DNA from: Ruminococcus sp.
GTDB taxonomy: Bacteria > Bacillota > Clostridia > Oscillospirales > Ruminococcaceae
NCBI GenBank assembly: GCA_003488415.1
Contig: DNLQ01000173.1
Coordinates: 1 to 10,786, forward strand
DNA: 10,786 bases
Direction of reading: 5' to 3'
The notes under the pieces are model-generated. The model did no database searches. It saw only the letters and a list, made by a program, of their open reading frames with translations, and was not told the origin of the DNA. The translations under genes were made by a program, and so were the position numbers. Below are positions 1 to 6,504 of this stretch, piece by piece (the stretch's first letter is position 1; every line of letters starts with the position of its first letter).

Positions 1-162
1 TACCACCCGTGCGGCAGCCTGCTTTACCGGCGAATCCGGACTAAAGAAGTAAAAGCTGACAAAAAAAGGCTGTGAGGGAAGGAAGTGGAAACCGAAAGGG
101 GGGAACCCTGGAAAGGGTAAGAATGTCAGCTTTTGCTGTTTTTTCTTCCCCTTAGTTTCCAT
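1..162 (-). CDS. Unidentified small ORF, partial (runs off the window)
   Basis: On the minus strand an ATG at 162 opens 54 codons that stay open to position 1. A strong purine tract (GAGGGGGA) lies a few bases before the ATG, which is the main reason to list it. The product begins METKGKKKQQKLTF and continues with an unusual Phe/Pro-rich segment (FPGFPPFGFHF). I recognise no domain. It overlaps the end of the next upstream small ORF by 37 bases, an arrangement common in mobile-element operons. It could equally be non-coding DNA with a chance frame. Confidence 0.3.
   Translation of the reverse strand, partial: METKGKKKQQKLTFLPFPGFPPFGFHFLPSQPFFVSFYFFSPDSPVKQAAARVV
51..134. repeat. 11-bp perfect inverted repeat
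   Basis: AAAAGCTGACA (51-61) is the exact reverse complement of TGTCAGCTTTT (124-134), with 62 bases between. The spacer is strongly purine-skewed on the plus strand (G/A-rich, including a GGGGGG run). It is not followed by a pattern typical of an intrinsic terminator. It lies inside the possible reading frame covering 1-162. Its role is unknown; a transposon-end or mobilisation-site function is only a guess. Confidence 0.4.
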
Positions 163-269
163 GGTTCCCCCTCGTGATGCCGACATCCATGTCCGCCGGA
201 CTGCCGGAAGCAGTCCCTACACCGATACAAGAGAAATACTTCCTTCCGCTGCCGGTCGGACAAGTCCAT
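126..269 (-). CDS. Small Cys/His-containing ORF, possibly a truncated gene end
   Basis: A minus-strand frame is open from 320 to a TGA at 126-128. The only ATG in it is at 269, giving 47 residues. The product has the pattern C17-x2-C20 followed by C29-x-HH (RCRDCF, then GHGCRHHE), which could bind a metal. No family is recognised. The frame stays open upstream of the ATG until a TGA inside the kinase 3' end, so this may be the 3' part of a longer gene cut at about 310. No clear ribosome site was seen before the ATG. Gene status is uncertain. Confidence 0.3.
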   Translation of the reverse strand: MDLSDRQRKEVFLLYRCRDCFRQSGGHGCRHHEGEPWKLRGRKNSKS

Positions 270-310
270 GATGTGAAGGTCATCCGTCAGTTTTTTCGTG
301 ACAGAAGGTG

Positions 311-1119
311 TTATTGATCTTCAGGCAGAGTAAATGTAAATTCGCTGCCTTTTCCGTATTCGCTTCTGGCAGAGACAGCTCCGCCGTGAGCTTCAATTAT
401 CGCCTTTACAACGGCAAGTCCGACGCCAGAGCCGCCCGTGCTGCGATTCCGGGATCTATCCGCACGGTAAAACCTTTCAAAAACGTGAGGCAGATCATCG
501 GGAGAAATTCCTATACCCGTATCGCTGACAGTCAGACGGAAGGCCTCATCACTGCATCTGCTGTGATATCTATTTTCCCGCCGTTTTCGGTGTACTTCAC
601 CGCATTTGACAGCAGATCAGTCACCGCCTGCGCTATCCTGTCACGGTCGGCGCTGATAGAAATATCAGCGCAGTTTATAGTCGCAGCAATTTTCTTATCC
701 GCCACTTCTCTTTCAAACATTGCCGCTGCCTTTTCAAGCAGCGGGCGGATAGGAAAAACAGTTTTGTGTAGTATAAGGCGGTCAGAGTCTATCCTGTGCA
801 GCTTCTCCATATCGTCCACAAGTCCCGATATACGCTGTATTTCCTCGTAGCATCCCGACAGCCGTTCGGGGGTAGGTTCCCATATGCCCTCGCATATCAT
901 TTCAAGGTGCAAAGCGATATTGGTCAGCGGTGTACGCAGCTCATGTGCCACATCAGCTGTAAGTCTCTGACGCAGTTTTTCCTTTTGTCCGAAAGTCTGC
1001 GCCATTGTTGTTACAGCCTATGACAGCTCATGCTTCTCCGCAGAGCCAGTTTTGTTTTCACCTGCGGTGGAATAATCTCCCCCGGCTATTTTACGTGTGC
1101 TGAGTTTTGGTCTTTTCAT
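311..1119 (-). pseudogene. Histidine kinase of the copper-operon two-component system, disrupted
   Basis: The frame starts at ATG 1119, overlapping the response-regulator stop as ATGA, and the recognisable kinase ends at TAA 311-313. Visible parts are a short N-terminus (MKRPKLSTRKI), a HAMP-like piece (IAGGDYS), the H-box (VAHELRTPL, His at about codon 59), the N-box (LLSNAVKYTENGG), G1 (SDTGIGIS), an F-box region (FERFYRADRSR) and G2 (GSGVGLAVVKAIIEAHGG). There are three lesions. First, the basic N-terminus runs straight into the HAMP end, with no transmembrane helices or sensor domain, so roughly 130-170 codons are probably deleted in frame. Second, an in-frame TAG lies at 1018-1020 (codon 34), where ELS-Q-AV would be expected. 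Third, a 1-base loss at about 549-554 shifts the frame: upstream reading ends at TGA 532-534, while DEAFRLTVSDTG continues in the other frame. A cytosolic ATPase/DHp fragment could still start at ATG 1005, but it would lack G1 and G2. Sequencing error could explain the frameshift alone, but hardly all three. Confidence 0.87.
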
Positions 1120-1787
1120 CTGCTCACCTCAAACCGATAGCCCATACCGTGAACGGTCTTGATGTATTCGGGTGAATGGGGATCACGCTCGATCTTCCGG
1201 CGAAGGTTTTTGATATGAGTGTCTATGGCTCTGTCATAGGAGTCAAAGCCAATGCCGAAAGCCTTTTCGATGAGCTGCTCCCGTGAGAGTACATTTCCGG
1301 CATTTTGGAGAAAGACTGTCAGGATCTTCCATTCGCTTGCCGTCAGCGGTATCTCCTCGCTGTTTCTGAGCAGCTTCATCTCCTGCATATTGACAGTAAG
1401 CTCACCGTAATCCTGTACTGTACTAAGTTTTCCGCTTCTGCGAAGGACAGTCTGCATCCTCGCATACAGTTCCTTCAGGCAGAAGGGCTTTTTTATATAA
1501 TCATCCGCACCGAGAGCAGGTCCGCTCAGCATATCCTCCTCCTGTGTTCTCGCCGTCAGCATGATGATCGGAACAGAGGATCTTTCCCTTATGGTACGGC
1601 ACAGTTCCTCACCTGTGATATCGGGGAGCATAAGGTCGAGGATGATAAAATCCACCTGCTGAGAACTGAATATTTTCAGTGCCTGCCTGCCGTTCCCGGC
1701 AGAGAGCACCGTCATCCCCTTGTGGGTAAGATAGTCCGAAACAGCCTCTCTTATCTTTGCCTCGTCGTCTACTGCAAGCACGTTCAC
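1116..1787 (-). CDS. OmpR-family response regulator
   Basis: This 223-residue cytoplasmic DNA-binding regulator has an N-terminal receiver domain (about 1-115). It carries the acidic pair D7/D8, the phospho-acceptor D51 (ILDLMLPD), T78 (MLTAR) and K100 (IKKPF). A C-terminal winged-helix domain follows (about 125-223) with the usual ending TVHGMGYRFEV. The start is GTG at 1787, preceded by GAGGTG at good spacing; the motif LAVDD four residues in supports it. It is the fourth gene of the copper operon and its stop overlaps the kinase ATG (ATGA), so the two were translationally coupled. The expected role is phosphorylation-dependent control of the copper genes, inferred from context. Its kinase partner is broken, so it is probably an orphan, or driven by another kinase or small phosphodonor. 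One small oddity is a proline in LSGPALGADDY, where family members usually have leucine. Confidence 0.93.
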   Translation of the reverse strand: MNVLAVDDEAKIREAVSDYLTHKGMTVLSAGNGRQALKIFSSQQVDFIILDLMLPDITGEELCRTIRERSSVPIIMLTARTQEEDMLSGPALGADDYIKKPFCLKELYARMQTVLRRSGKLSTVQDYGELTVNMQEMKLLRNSEEIPLTASEWKILTVFLQNAGNVLSREQLIEKAFGIGFDSYDRAIDTHIKNLRRKIERDPHSPEYIKTVHGMGYRFEVSR

Positions 1788-1813
1788 AGCCGTTCACCTC
1801 ACTTCCACTTCTA

Positions 1814-1841
1814 ATTATACCATATCCATAGGAAAAGTAAA
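1814..1841 (-). promoter_or_regulatory. Candidate internal promoter for the regulator/kinase pair
   Basis: On the minus strand TTTACT (1836-1841) and TATAAT (1814-1819) are 16 bases apart, and TGG directly precedes the -10, giving an extended -10 element. The box ends 26 bases before the GTG start at 1787. This would allow the regulator to be made independently of the copper genes upstream. The -35 matches only 4 of 6 consensus bases; the -10 is perfect. Confidence 0.45.
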
Positions 1842-1844
1842 GTA

Positions 1845-2324
1845 TTATTTCCAGTTGGCAAAAATAGCTTTTGAACCTGCTAACAATGAGTAAGGGATGG
1901 TTATGGTATCCTCGGAGTCGATTCGTTCAGCGGCGCTTATTGCCCACGGACTGCATCCGCCGTTTGCATTTGCTCCCACCTGATCGGCAGTGAAATGAAA
2001 ACCGCAGTTCTGACACACAAGATCAGTTCCTTCGACGGCATATCTGCCGTTTCCAGAGGTATAGCAGGACTGGCAGGTATTGAACGCTGTGCGTATGCTG
2101 CCCTCGCTGTCCCTGACCGCAAATACTTCCATATCTGTTCCTTCCACTGTCACAGGATAAAACTTTGCGGTTTCCGTCACCTCATTTATCGGGATAACAA
2201 GGTCGTCTTTTATATCCGTGACTTCAGATGCAGCTTCCGGGAGCTGCTCATTTTCTCTGATTCCGCAGCCGCAGACGCCAAGCAGCAGAACTGCTGCTGT
2301 CAATACTGAAAAAAACTTTCTCAT
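1845..2324 (-). CDS. DUF2318-like cysteine-rich lipoprotein
   Basis: This is a 159-residue exported protein. A basic N-terminus (MRKFF) and hydrophobic core lead to a lipobox-like VCGC, with C20 the likely lipidated residue. The body matches the DUF2318 pattern as I know it: KFYPVTVEGTDMEVFAV, then TAFNTCQSCY (C84-x2-C87), LVCQNCGFHF (C104-x2-C107) and GGCSPW (C124). Five clustered cysteines suggest metal or Fe-S/redox handling at the outer face of the membrane; the exact role of the family is not established. An AGGAGG site sits 7 bases before the ATG, inside the end of copA, with only 3 bases between the copA stop and this start, so translation is coupled. Position between copA and the regulator argues for a copper-related function (inference). 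Confidence 0.88.
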   Translation of the reverse strand: MRKFFSVLTAAVLLLGVCGCGIRENEQLPEAASEVTDIKDDLVIPINEVTETAKFYPVTVEGTDMEVFAVRDSEGSIRTAFNTCQSCYTSGNGRYAVEGTDLVCQNCGFHFTADQVGANANGGCSPWAISAAERIDSEDTITIPYSLLAGSKAIFANWK

Positions 2325-2327
2325 AAT

Positions 2328-4838
2328 TTATCCTCCTGTTACTTCATAGCCCTTATCGGCTATAGCCTGCTTCATTTCATCAAGGTGTATCAGCTCTCCC
2401 GAAAGAGTGAGTACAGCCGTGCCTTTTTCGTGACTTACATCAGCCTCCTGTACCTCGTCAAACGCCTCAAGACACTTCCTGACAGTTGCCTCACAGTGTG
2501 GGCACATCATTCCCTTTATTTTCAGTATATACGTGTTTTCTCCTGTATTCAGGGCACTCAGCTCCTTCACCATGTCCTTTTGCGGACTGTCATTTTTGGT
2601 TTCAAAGATCTTTGCAAGGTTCAGCCTGAGTGCATTTGTTACCACCGAAACGCTTGAAAGACTCATTGCCGCCGCACCAAACTTCGGATCAAGCTCCCAG
2701 CCGAAAAGTCTGATATAAGCACCTGCCGCAAGAGGGATACCGATCACATTGTAAATAAACGCCCAGAACAGATTCTGACGTATATTCCGCATTGTTTTGC
2801 GGCTCAGACGAAGTGCCGCAGCAGCGTCGTTCAGGCGGCTCTTCATCAGCACGACGTCTGCGGCGTCAATGGCAATGTCGGTACCTGCCCCGATTGCAAT
2901 ACCTATGTCTGCACGGGTGAGCGCAGGTGCGTCATTTATACCATCGCCGATCATTGCCACCTCGCCCTGCTCCTGCAGTTTTCTCACGACACGTTCTTTT
3001 TCGTTCGGAAGCACTCCTGCAATTACCATATCCACGCCCACCTGCTTGCCTATAGCGTTTGCGGTACGCTGGTTGTCACCTGTCAGCATTACAGTTTTCA
3101 GCCCCATGTTTTTCAGCTGAGCTATCGCTTCGGGAGAGTCCTCCTTAATAGTATCTGCAACGGCGATGATACCCAGCAGGCGGCTCTCGTCTGCAAAGAA
3201 AAGCGGAGTTTTTCCCTCGTCCGCAAGGAGCTGAGCGATAAGATCTGCCTCATCGGAGATCTTTACCTTGCTTCCGATAAACCCGGCATTTCCGCCGTAG
3301 TATGTCCTGTCATCAAGCCTTGCTGTCAGTCCGCTGCCGGAAACAGCTTTGAAATCCGTTACCTCCGACAGCTCCGTATCATGCTCCTCAGCGTAGGACA
3401 CGACCGCCTTTGCAAGTGGATGTTCACTTTTCTGCTCAAGTGAAAAAGATGTTCCGATAAGCGTTTTTTCATCTGTATTTATGGGGATAATATCCGTGAC
3501 GGAAGGCTCACCCTTTGTGATAGTTCCCGTCTTGTCAAGGACTACTATCTGTGCTTTGCCCGTTTCTTCAAGAGAAACAGCGGTTTTGAAAAGTATTCCG
3601 TTCTTAGCACCCACACCGCTGCCTACCATTATGGAAACAGGTGTAGCAAGTCCAAGTGCGCAGGGACAGCTTATGACAAGCACAGAGATAGCCCTTGCGA
3701 GGGCATAGCCTGTTGTCTGTCCCACCGCAAGCCATATTATCAGTGTCACAAGCGCTATGCCGATGACCGCAGGAACGAACACTGCCGATACTCTGTCTGC
3801 CAGTTTTGCTATAGGAGCCTTTGTTGCAGCAGCATCGCTCACCATTTTTATGATCTGCGAAAGAGTTGTGTCTTCGCCGACCTTAACCGCTTCGCAGCGC
3901 AGGAAGCCCGACTGATTTACCGTACCTGCCGAAACGCCGTCACCTGTCAGCTTGTCTATGGGAATACTCTCGCCTGTCAGCGCAGACTCATCAACTGCAC
4001 TCGTGCCGTCAATTACCAGACCGTCAACAGGGATATGCTCCCCGGGGCGTACTACAAAAACATCACCGATGTTTACCTGTTCGGCAGGAATAGTCTGCTC
4101 CTTGCCGTCACGCTCTACAACAGCGGTTTTCGGCGAAAGCTCCATAAGTCCTTTGAGTGCGTCTGTTGTTTTTCCCTTAGAGTAGGCTTCAAGAGTTTTT
4201 CCCACCGTTATAAGCGTGAGTATCATCGCTGCTGCCTCAAAATAGAAGTTCATCATGTCGTCCATGACAGCTTTTTCATCACCTGCCACAACTGCTCCCG
4301 TCATGTGGAACAGTACATAGACGCTCCACAAAAAAGAAATTCCCGACCCCATTGCCACCAGCGTGTCCATATTCGGACTTTTATGAATGACTGCCCTGAA
4401 GCCGCTAACAAAGAATTTCTGGTTTATCACCATGATGATTGCCGTCAGTAACAGCTGAACAAGTCCCATTGCGACGTGGTTGCCGTTCAGAAAGGGCGGA
4501 AGTTTCCAATCCCACAGCATATGTCCCATTGAGAGGTACAGCAGCGGCAAAAGGAATACCAGCGAGGCGATGAGCCGCTTTATCATCATGGGAGTTTCCC
4601 TGTCTGTAAGGTCATCGGCACTGTCTTTAGCTTTTTCATTTCCTTTAAGCGAGGCGCCGTATCCTGCATTTTCGACTGCCTTGATGATATCTGACGGACT
4701 TGCCGTCCCCTCAACGCCCATTGAGTTTGTCAGCAGGCTCACCGAGCAGGAGGTAACACCCTCCACTGCCGATACAGCCTTCTCTACTCTTGCGCTGCAA
4801 GCGGCGCAGCTCATGCCTGTTACATTGTATTGTTCCAT
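2328..4838 (-). CDS. copA: Copper-exporting P1B-type ATPase
   Basis: This 836-residue membrane pump couples ATP hydrolysis to Cu+ export from the cytoplasm. In order it has an N-terminal HMA domain (GMSCAAC, C11 and C14), the first membrane helices (about 85-220), the actuator domain with TGES (288-291), and the Cu-binding CPC in SCPCALG (C391/C393). The P-domain has DKTGT with phosphorylated D435, the N-domain has the HP motif (H473-P474), and GDGINDAPA begins at about 631. The last helices carry Y696-N697 and MSLSS (M725, S728-S729), together diagnostic of the Cu+ subgroup. Less usual is a second HMA domain at the C-terminus (about 770-836; GMMCPHC, C779/C782). I chose ATG 4838 because GGAGTG lies 6 bases before it and the HMA begins at once; an in-frame ATG 17 codons upstream lies inside the preceding gene and lacks a site. 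Five bases separate it from the preceding stop. Silver or another monovalent metal is a possible alternative substrate. Confidence 0.95.
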   Translation of the reverse strand: MEQYNVTGMSCAACSARVEKAVSAVEGVTSCSVSLLTNSMGVEGTASPSDIIKAVENAGYGASLKGNEKAKDSADDLTDRETPMMIKRLIASLVFLLPLLYLSMGHMLWDWKLPPFLNGNHVAMGLVQLLLTAIIMVINQKFFVSGFRAVIHKSPNMDTLVAMGSGISFLWSVYVLFHMTGAVVAGDEKAVMDDMMNFYFEAAAMILTLITVGKTLEAYSKGKTTDALKGLMELSPKTAVVERDGKEQTIPAEQVNIGDVFVVRPGEHIPVDGLVIDGTSAVDESALTGESIPIDKLTGDGVSAGTVNQSGFLRCEAVKVGEDTTLSQIIKMVSDAAATKAPIAKLADRVSAVFVPAVIGIALVTLIIWLAVGQTTGYALARAISVLVISCPCALGLATPVSIMVGSGVGAKNGILFKTAVSLEETGKAQIVVLDKTGTITKGEPSVTDIIPINTDEKTLIGTSFSLEQKSEHPLAKAVVSYAEEHDTELSEVTDFKAVSGSGLTARLDDRTYYGGNAGFIGSKVKISDEADLIAQLLADEGKTPLFFADESRLLGIIAVADTIKEDSPEAIAQLKNMGLKTVMLTGDNQRTANAIGKQVGVDMVIAGVLPNEKERVVRKLQEQGEVAMIGDGINDAPALTRADIGIAIGAGTDIAIDAADVVLMKSRLNDAAAALRLSRKTMRNIRQNLFWAFIYNVIGIPLAAGAYIRLFGWELDPKFGAAAMSLSSVSVVTNALRLNLAKIFETKNDSPQKDMVKELSALNTGENTYILKIKGMMCPHCEATVRKCLEAFDEVQEADVSHEKGTAVLTLSGELIHLDEMKQAIADKGYEVTGG

Positions 4839-4843
4839 ATTGA

Positions 4844-6160
4844 TCACTCCGTTATGTGTATTTTTCCGTATATCATTCCCATCCAGCACGAGTAGCTTAT
4901 ATCGCCTGTGCCTTCGGGAGTAAACTCTATTATATTATTGCCCTCGTGAAATTCGTATTCCAGATCGAGAGAATTACAGATCAGTTTTCCGTTGCAGCCG
5001 TTGATACTGCTTTTTTCTGCATATATATTCCACCGGACAGGTACTCCGGTCCTGACCGTTATCTCAGGATATTTTCCTGATGTCAGTTCGCTTTTCACTA
5101 TCTGCACACCGCCGATGTTTACCGCTGTGTCCTTTGCCGAGCCCGATGACGCCAGTGCAGCCGGCAGCACGCCGCTCAATACTCCGCCCTGTGTCAGCAG
5201 AGCAAGTCCCATGACTGCGACCACTACAGCGCCAGCGTTCTGTACTGTATGGGCAAATTTCTTTCCGAGTGCTGCAACAAGTGAGCTGAGCCCCAGCATC
5301 AGCGGAAGCGTTCCGATACTGAACAGCAGCATTGACAGCGCTCCTTTTATGGGACTGCCGCTTGCAAGGGCGATAAGCCACATAGCCTGTAACGGTCCGC
5401 AGGGCATTAAACCGTTGAGCAGTCCGACAACAAAGGATGAACCTGTCTTTGCCGACATTTTTCCGATAGTACGTACAAGTCTTTTCGGAAGCGGCAGTGA
5501 CAGCCTTTGCAGCCATGAAAACGCACCTATGAGCCGAAGTCCCATGATAAGCAGAACAACACCTGCAATTATCTTTATTAGCCCCTGAATCGTCAGCGGA
5601 ACTGATACCGCCGAGCCTCCGCCGATAAAATATCCCACCGTGCCGAGGCCTGCGCCGATAGCCGTGTAGGATGCGACTCGACCGAGATTGTACAGAAGCG
5701 GCCGGACGAAGGAGCTTTTTCTTTCATCCGGTATGCTCTGAGAAAGGCTTATTCCGCCGCACATGGCGATACAGTGTACAGAGGTGACTGCACCGATAAG
5801 AAGCAGCATACCGTAGCCCATTCCCGACTGTGCAAGCTGAGAGGGAGCAAGTTTGTTAAGAAGCCCTGTGTACTGCAAGGCGATATATAATATTGTTATC
5901 GCAGCGAGTGAAAGAAATCCTTTAACGGGAAAACGACTGTCTGCCGTACCTGCGACAGTATAGCCCTCAGCTTCGACCGCCTTTACTATGCGTTCATAAT
6001 TCACATTGCCTTCGGTTTCAAATTCTACCCTTGCACTCTTGTAACTGACATTTACATTATGGACCCCCTGAATGCTTTGCAAGGCTTTTTTTATCCTCTG
6101 TTCACACTGGATACAGTACATTCCCGATATTTTCAAGTGACAGGCTTTTCTATCCGCCAT
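4844..6160 (-). CDS. HMA - TauE/SafE-like membrane protein - cupredoxin-like fusion
   Basis: This 438-residue membrane protein is the first gene of the copper operon. An N-terminal HMA domain (about 5-72) has GMYCIQC (C16/C19). A polytopic TauE/SafE/DsbD-like core (about 80-330) carries the paired motifs SVHCIAMCGG (H129, C130, C134) and GLMPCGPL (C254), typical of the family branch near copper and thiol systems. After about 25 linker residues a cupredoxin-like domain follows (about 350-438), with NGCNGK (C389), C395, H405, NNIIEFTPE and YSCWMGM (C425). The HMA would take Cu+ from the cytoplasm and the cupredoxin-like domain would hold it outside; whether the core moves metal, electrons or thiols is unknown. 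ATG 6160 is preferred because GAGGTGAGG lies just upstream (6164-6172); an in-frame ATG at 6184 has no ribosome site. Confidence 0.9.
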   Translation of the reverse strand: MADRKACHLKISGMYCIQCEQRIKKALQSIQGVHNVNVSYKSARVEFETEGNVNYERIVKAVEAEGYTVAGTADSRFPVKGFLSLAAITILYIALQYTGLLNKLAPSQLAQSGMGYGMLLLIGAVTSVHCIAMCGGISLSQSIPDERKSSFVRPLLYNLGRVASYTAIGAGLGTVGYFIGGGSAVSVPLTIQGLIKIIAGVVLLIMGLRLIGAFSWLQRLSLPLPKRLVRTIGKMSAKTGSSFVVGLLNGLMPCGPLQAMWLIALASGSPIKGALSMLLFSIGTLPLMLGLSSLVAALGKKFAHTVQNAGAVVVAVMGLALLTQGGVLSGVLPAALASSGSAKDTAVNIGGVQIVKSELTSGKYPEITVRTGVPVRWNIYAEKSSINGCNGKLICNSLDLEYEFHEGNNIIEFTPEGTGDISYSCWMGMIYGKIHITE

Positions 6161-6205
6161 AGACCTCACCTCAGGATATATCATAACAGGTAATTATGTG
6201 TTTTT

Positions 6206-6215
6206 TATGTACATA
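6206..6215. repeat. 10-bp palindrome in the leader of the copper operon
   Basis: TATGTACATA is a perfect palindrome lying about 45 bases before the first gene of the minus-strand operon, and the neighbouring bases continue with related TACATA steps. It does not match the CopY box (TACAnnTGTA) or a CsoR-type GC-flanked operator. No convincing consensus promoter was found for the minus-strand operon in 6161-6300, which would fit activator-dependent transcription. The palindrome could be chance in AT-rich DNA. Confidence 0.2.
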
Positions 6216-6292
6216 CATATGAAAATAGTTATATTTATCAGAAATAGAATTGAGCTATAAGATAATATAGAAAACCGATATGCGAAATAGTA

Positions 6293-6320
6293 TTGACTTT
6301 TGCCGATTTAACCATATAAT
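6293..6320 (+). promoter_or_regulatory. Sigma-A-type promoter of the sulfur operon
   Basis: TTGACT (6293-6298) and TATAAT (6315-6320) are separated by 16 bases. This is the best promoter in the window, with 5 of 6 and 6 of 6 consensus bases. Transcription would start near 6327, giving a leader of about 80 bases before the small leader ORF. That leader contains the perfect hairpin at 6351-6379. It points away from the copper operon. Confidence 0.7.
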
Positions 6321-6350
6321 AAATATTACAAAATTCAATCACGCGCAGAT

Positions 6351-6379
6351 ACTAAACATACTATTTCTGTATGTTTAGT
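6351..6379. promoter_or_regulatory. Perfect 11-bp hairpin or operator in the sulfur-operon 5' leader
   Basis: ACTAAACATAC (6351-6361) and GTATGTTTAGT (6369-6379) are exact reverse complements around a 7-base loop (TATTTCT). It lies downstream of the predicted transcription start and about 27 bases before the leader ORF. There is no following T-run, so it is not an intrinsic terminator. It could be a dyad operator for a dimeric sulfur regulator, or an RNA stem that protects or times the leader. I recognise no known operator consensus. Confidence 0.6.
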
Positions 6380-6382
6380 GTA

Positions 6383-6451
6383 TATACGAATCAGGGAGGA
6401 ACAAAAATGCAGAATAATCTTCATTCGGTTGCAGGCGGTATTATACGAATG
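6383..6451 (+). promoter_or_regulatory. Possible alternative RNA pairings around the leader ORF
   Basis: TATACGAAT occurs twice in direct orientation (6383-6391 and 6442-6450). CATTCG at 6422-6427, inside the leader ORF, can pair with CGAATG at 6446-6451 (6 bp), or its ATTCG with CGAAT at 6387-6391 (5 bp). The second pairing would loop out the leader ribosome site at 6393-6400. The first would be melted by a ribosome stalled on the Met/Cys codons that begin at 6449. The stems are short, so this is suggestive only. Confidence 0.28.
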
Positions 6452-6475
6452 TGTATGATGGATATGACTAAATAA
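6407..6475 (+). CDS. 22-residue leader peptide rich in Met/Cys at its end (candidate sulfur attenuator)
   Basis: An ATG at 6407 is preceded by a strong AGGGAGGA site (6393-6400; 7 bases from GGAGG to ATG), better than that of the next gene. The peptide starts MQNNLHSVAGG and ends IIRMCMMDMTK before TAA. Residues 15-20 are M, C, M, M, D, M, so five of the last eight residues contain sulfur. It sits between a good promoter and a sulfate uptake/activation operon, with its stop 29 bases before the next start. By analogy with amino-acid leader peptides, ribosome slowing at the Met/Cys codons could report sulfur amino-acid supply; that function is inferred. No terminator hairpin with a T-run follows, so control would have to act through RNA folding, translational coupling or Rho. 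It could also be a chance small ORF, but the ribosome site and position argue against that. Confidence 0.6.
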   Translation: MQNNLHSVAGGIIRMCMMDMTK

Positions 6476-6504
6476 CATGAAAAATAATGAAAGAGGTTTA
6501 TTTT

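Noticed and set aside
308..850. Plus-strand open frame of 180 codons
   Set aside because: It lies entirely opposite the histidine kinase ATPase/DHp region, whose motifs are clear on the minus strand; it has no ribosome site and no recognisable product.
1305..1814. Plus-strand open frame of 169 codons
   Set aside because: It is antisense to the response regulator, which has all receiver and winged-helix signatures.
4035..4451. Plus-strand open frames inside copA
   Set aside because: They are antisense to the ATPase actuator and membrane segments; the product is His/Arg-rich without any motif and has no ribosome site.
6200..6225. CopY or CsoR operator in front of the copper operon
   Set aside because: The palindrome TATGTACATA does not fit TACAnnTGTA, and no GC-flanked CsoR-type dyad is present.
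6321..6504. SAM riboswitch or T-box in the sulfur-operon leader
   Set aside because: The leader is too short and lacks the S-box core, T-box sequence and a terminator with a T-run.
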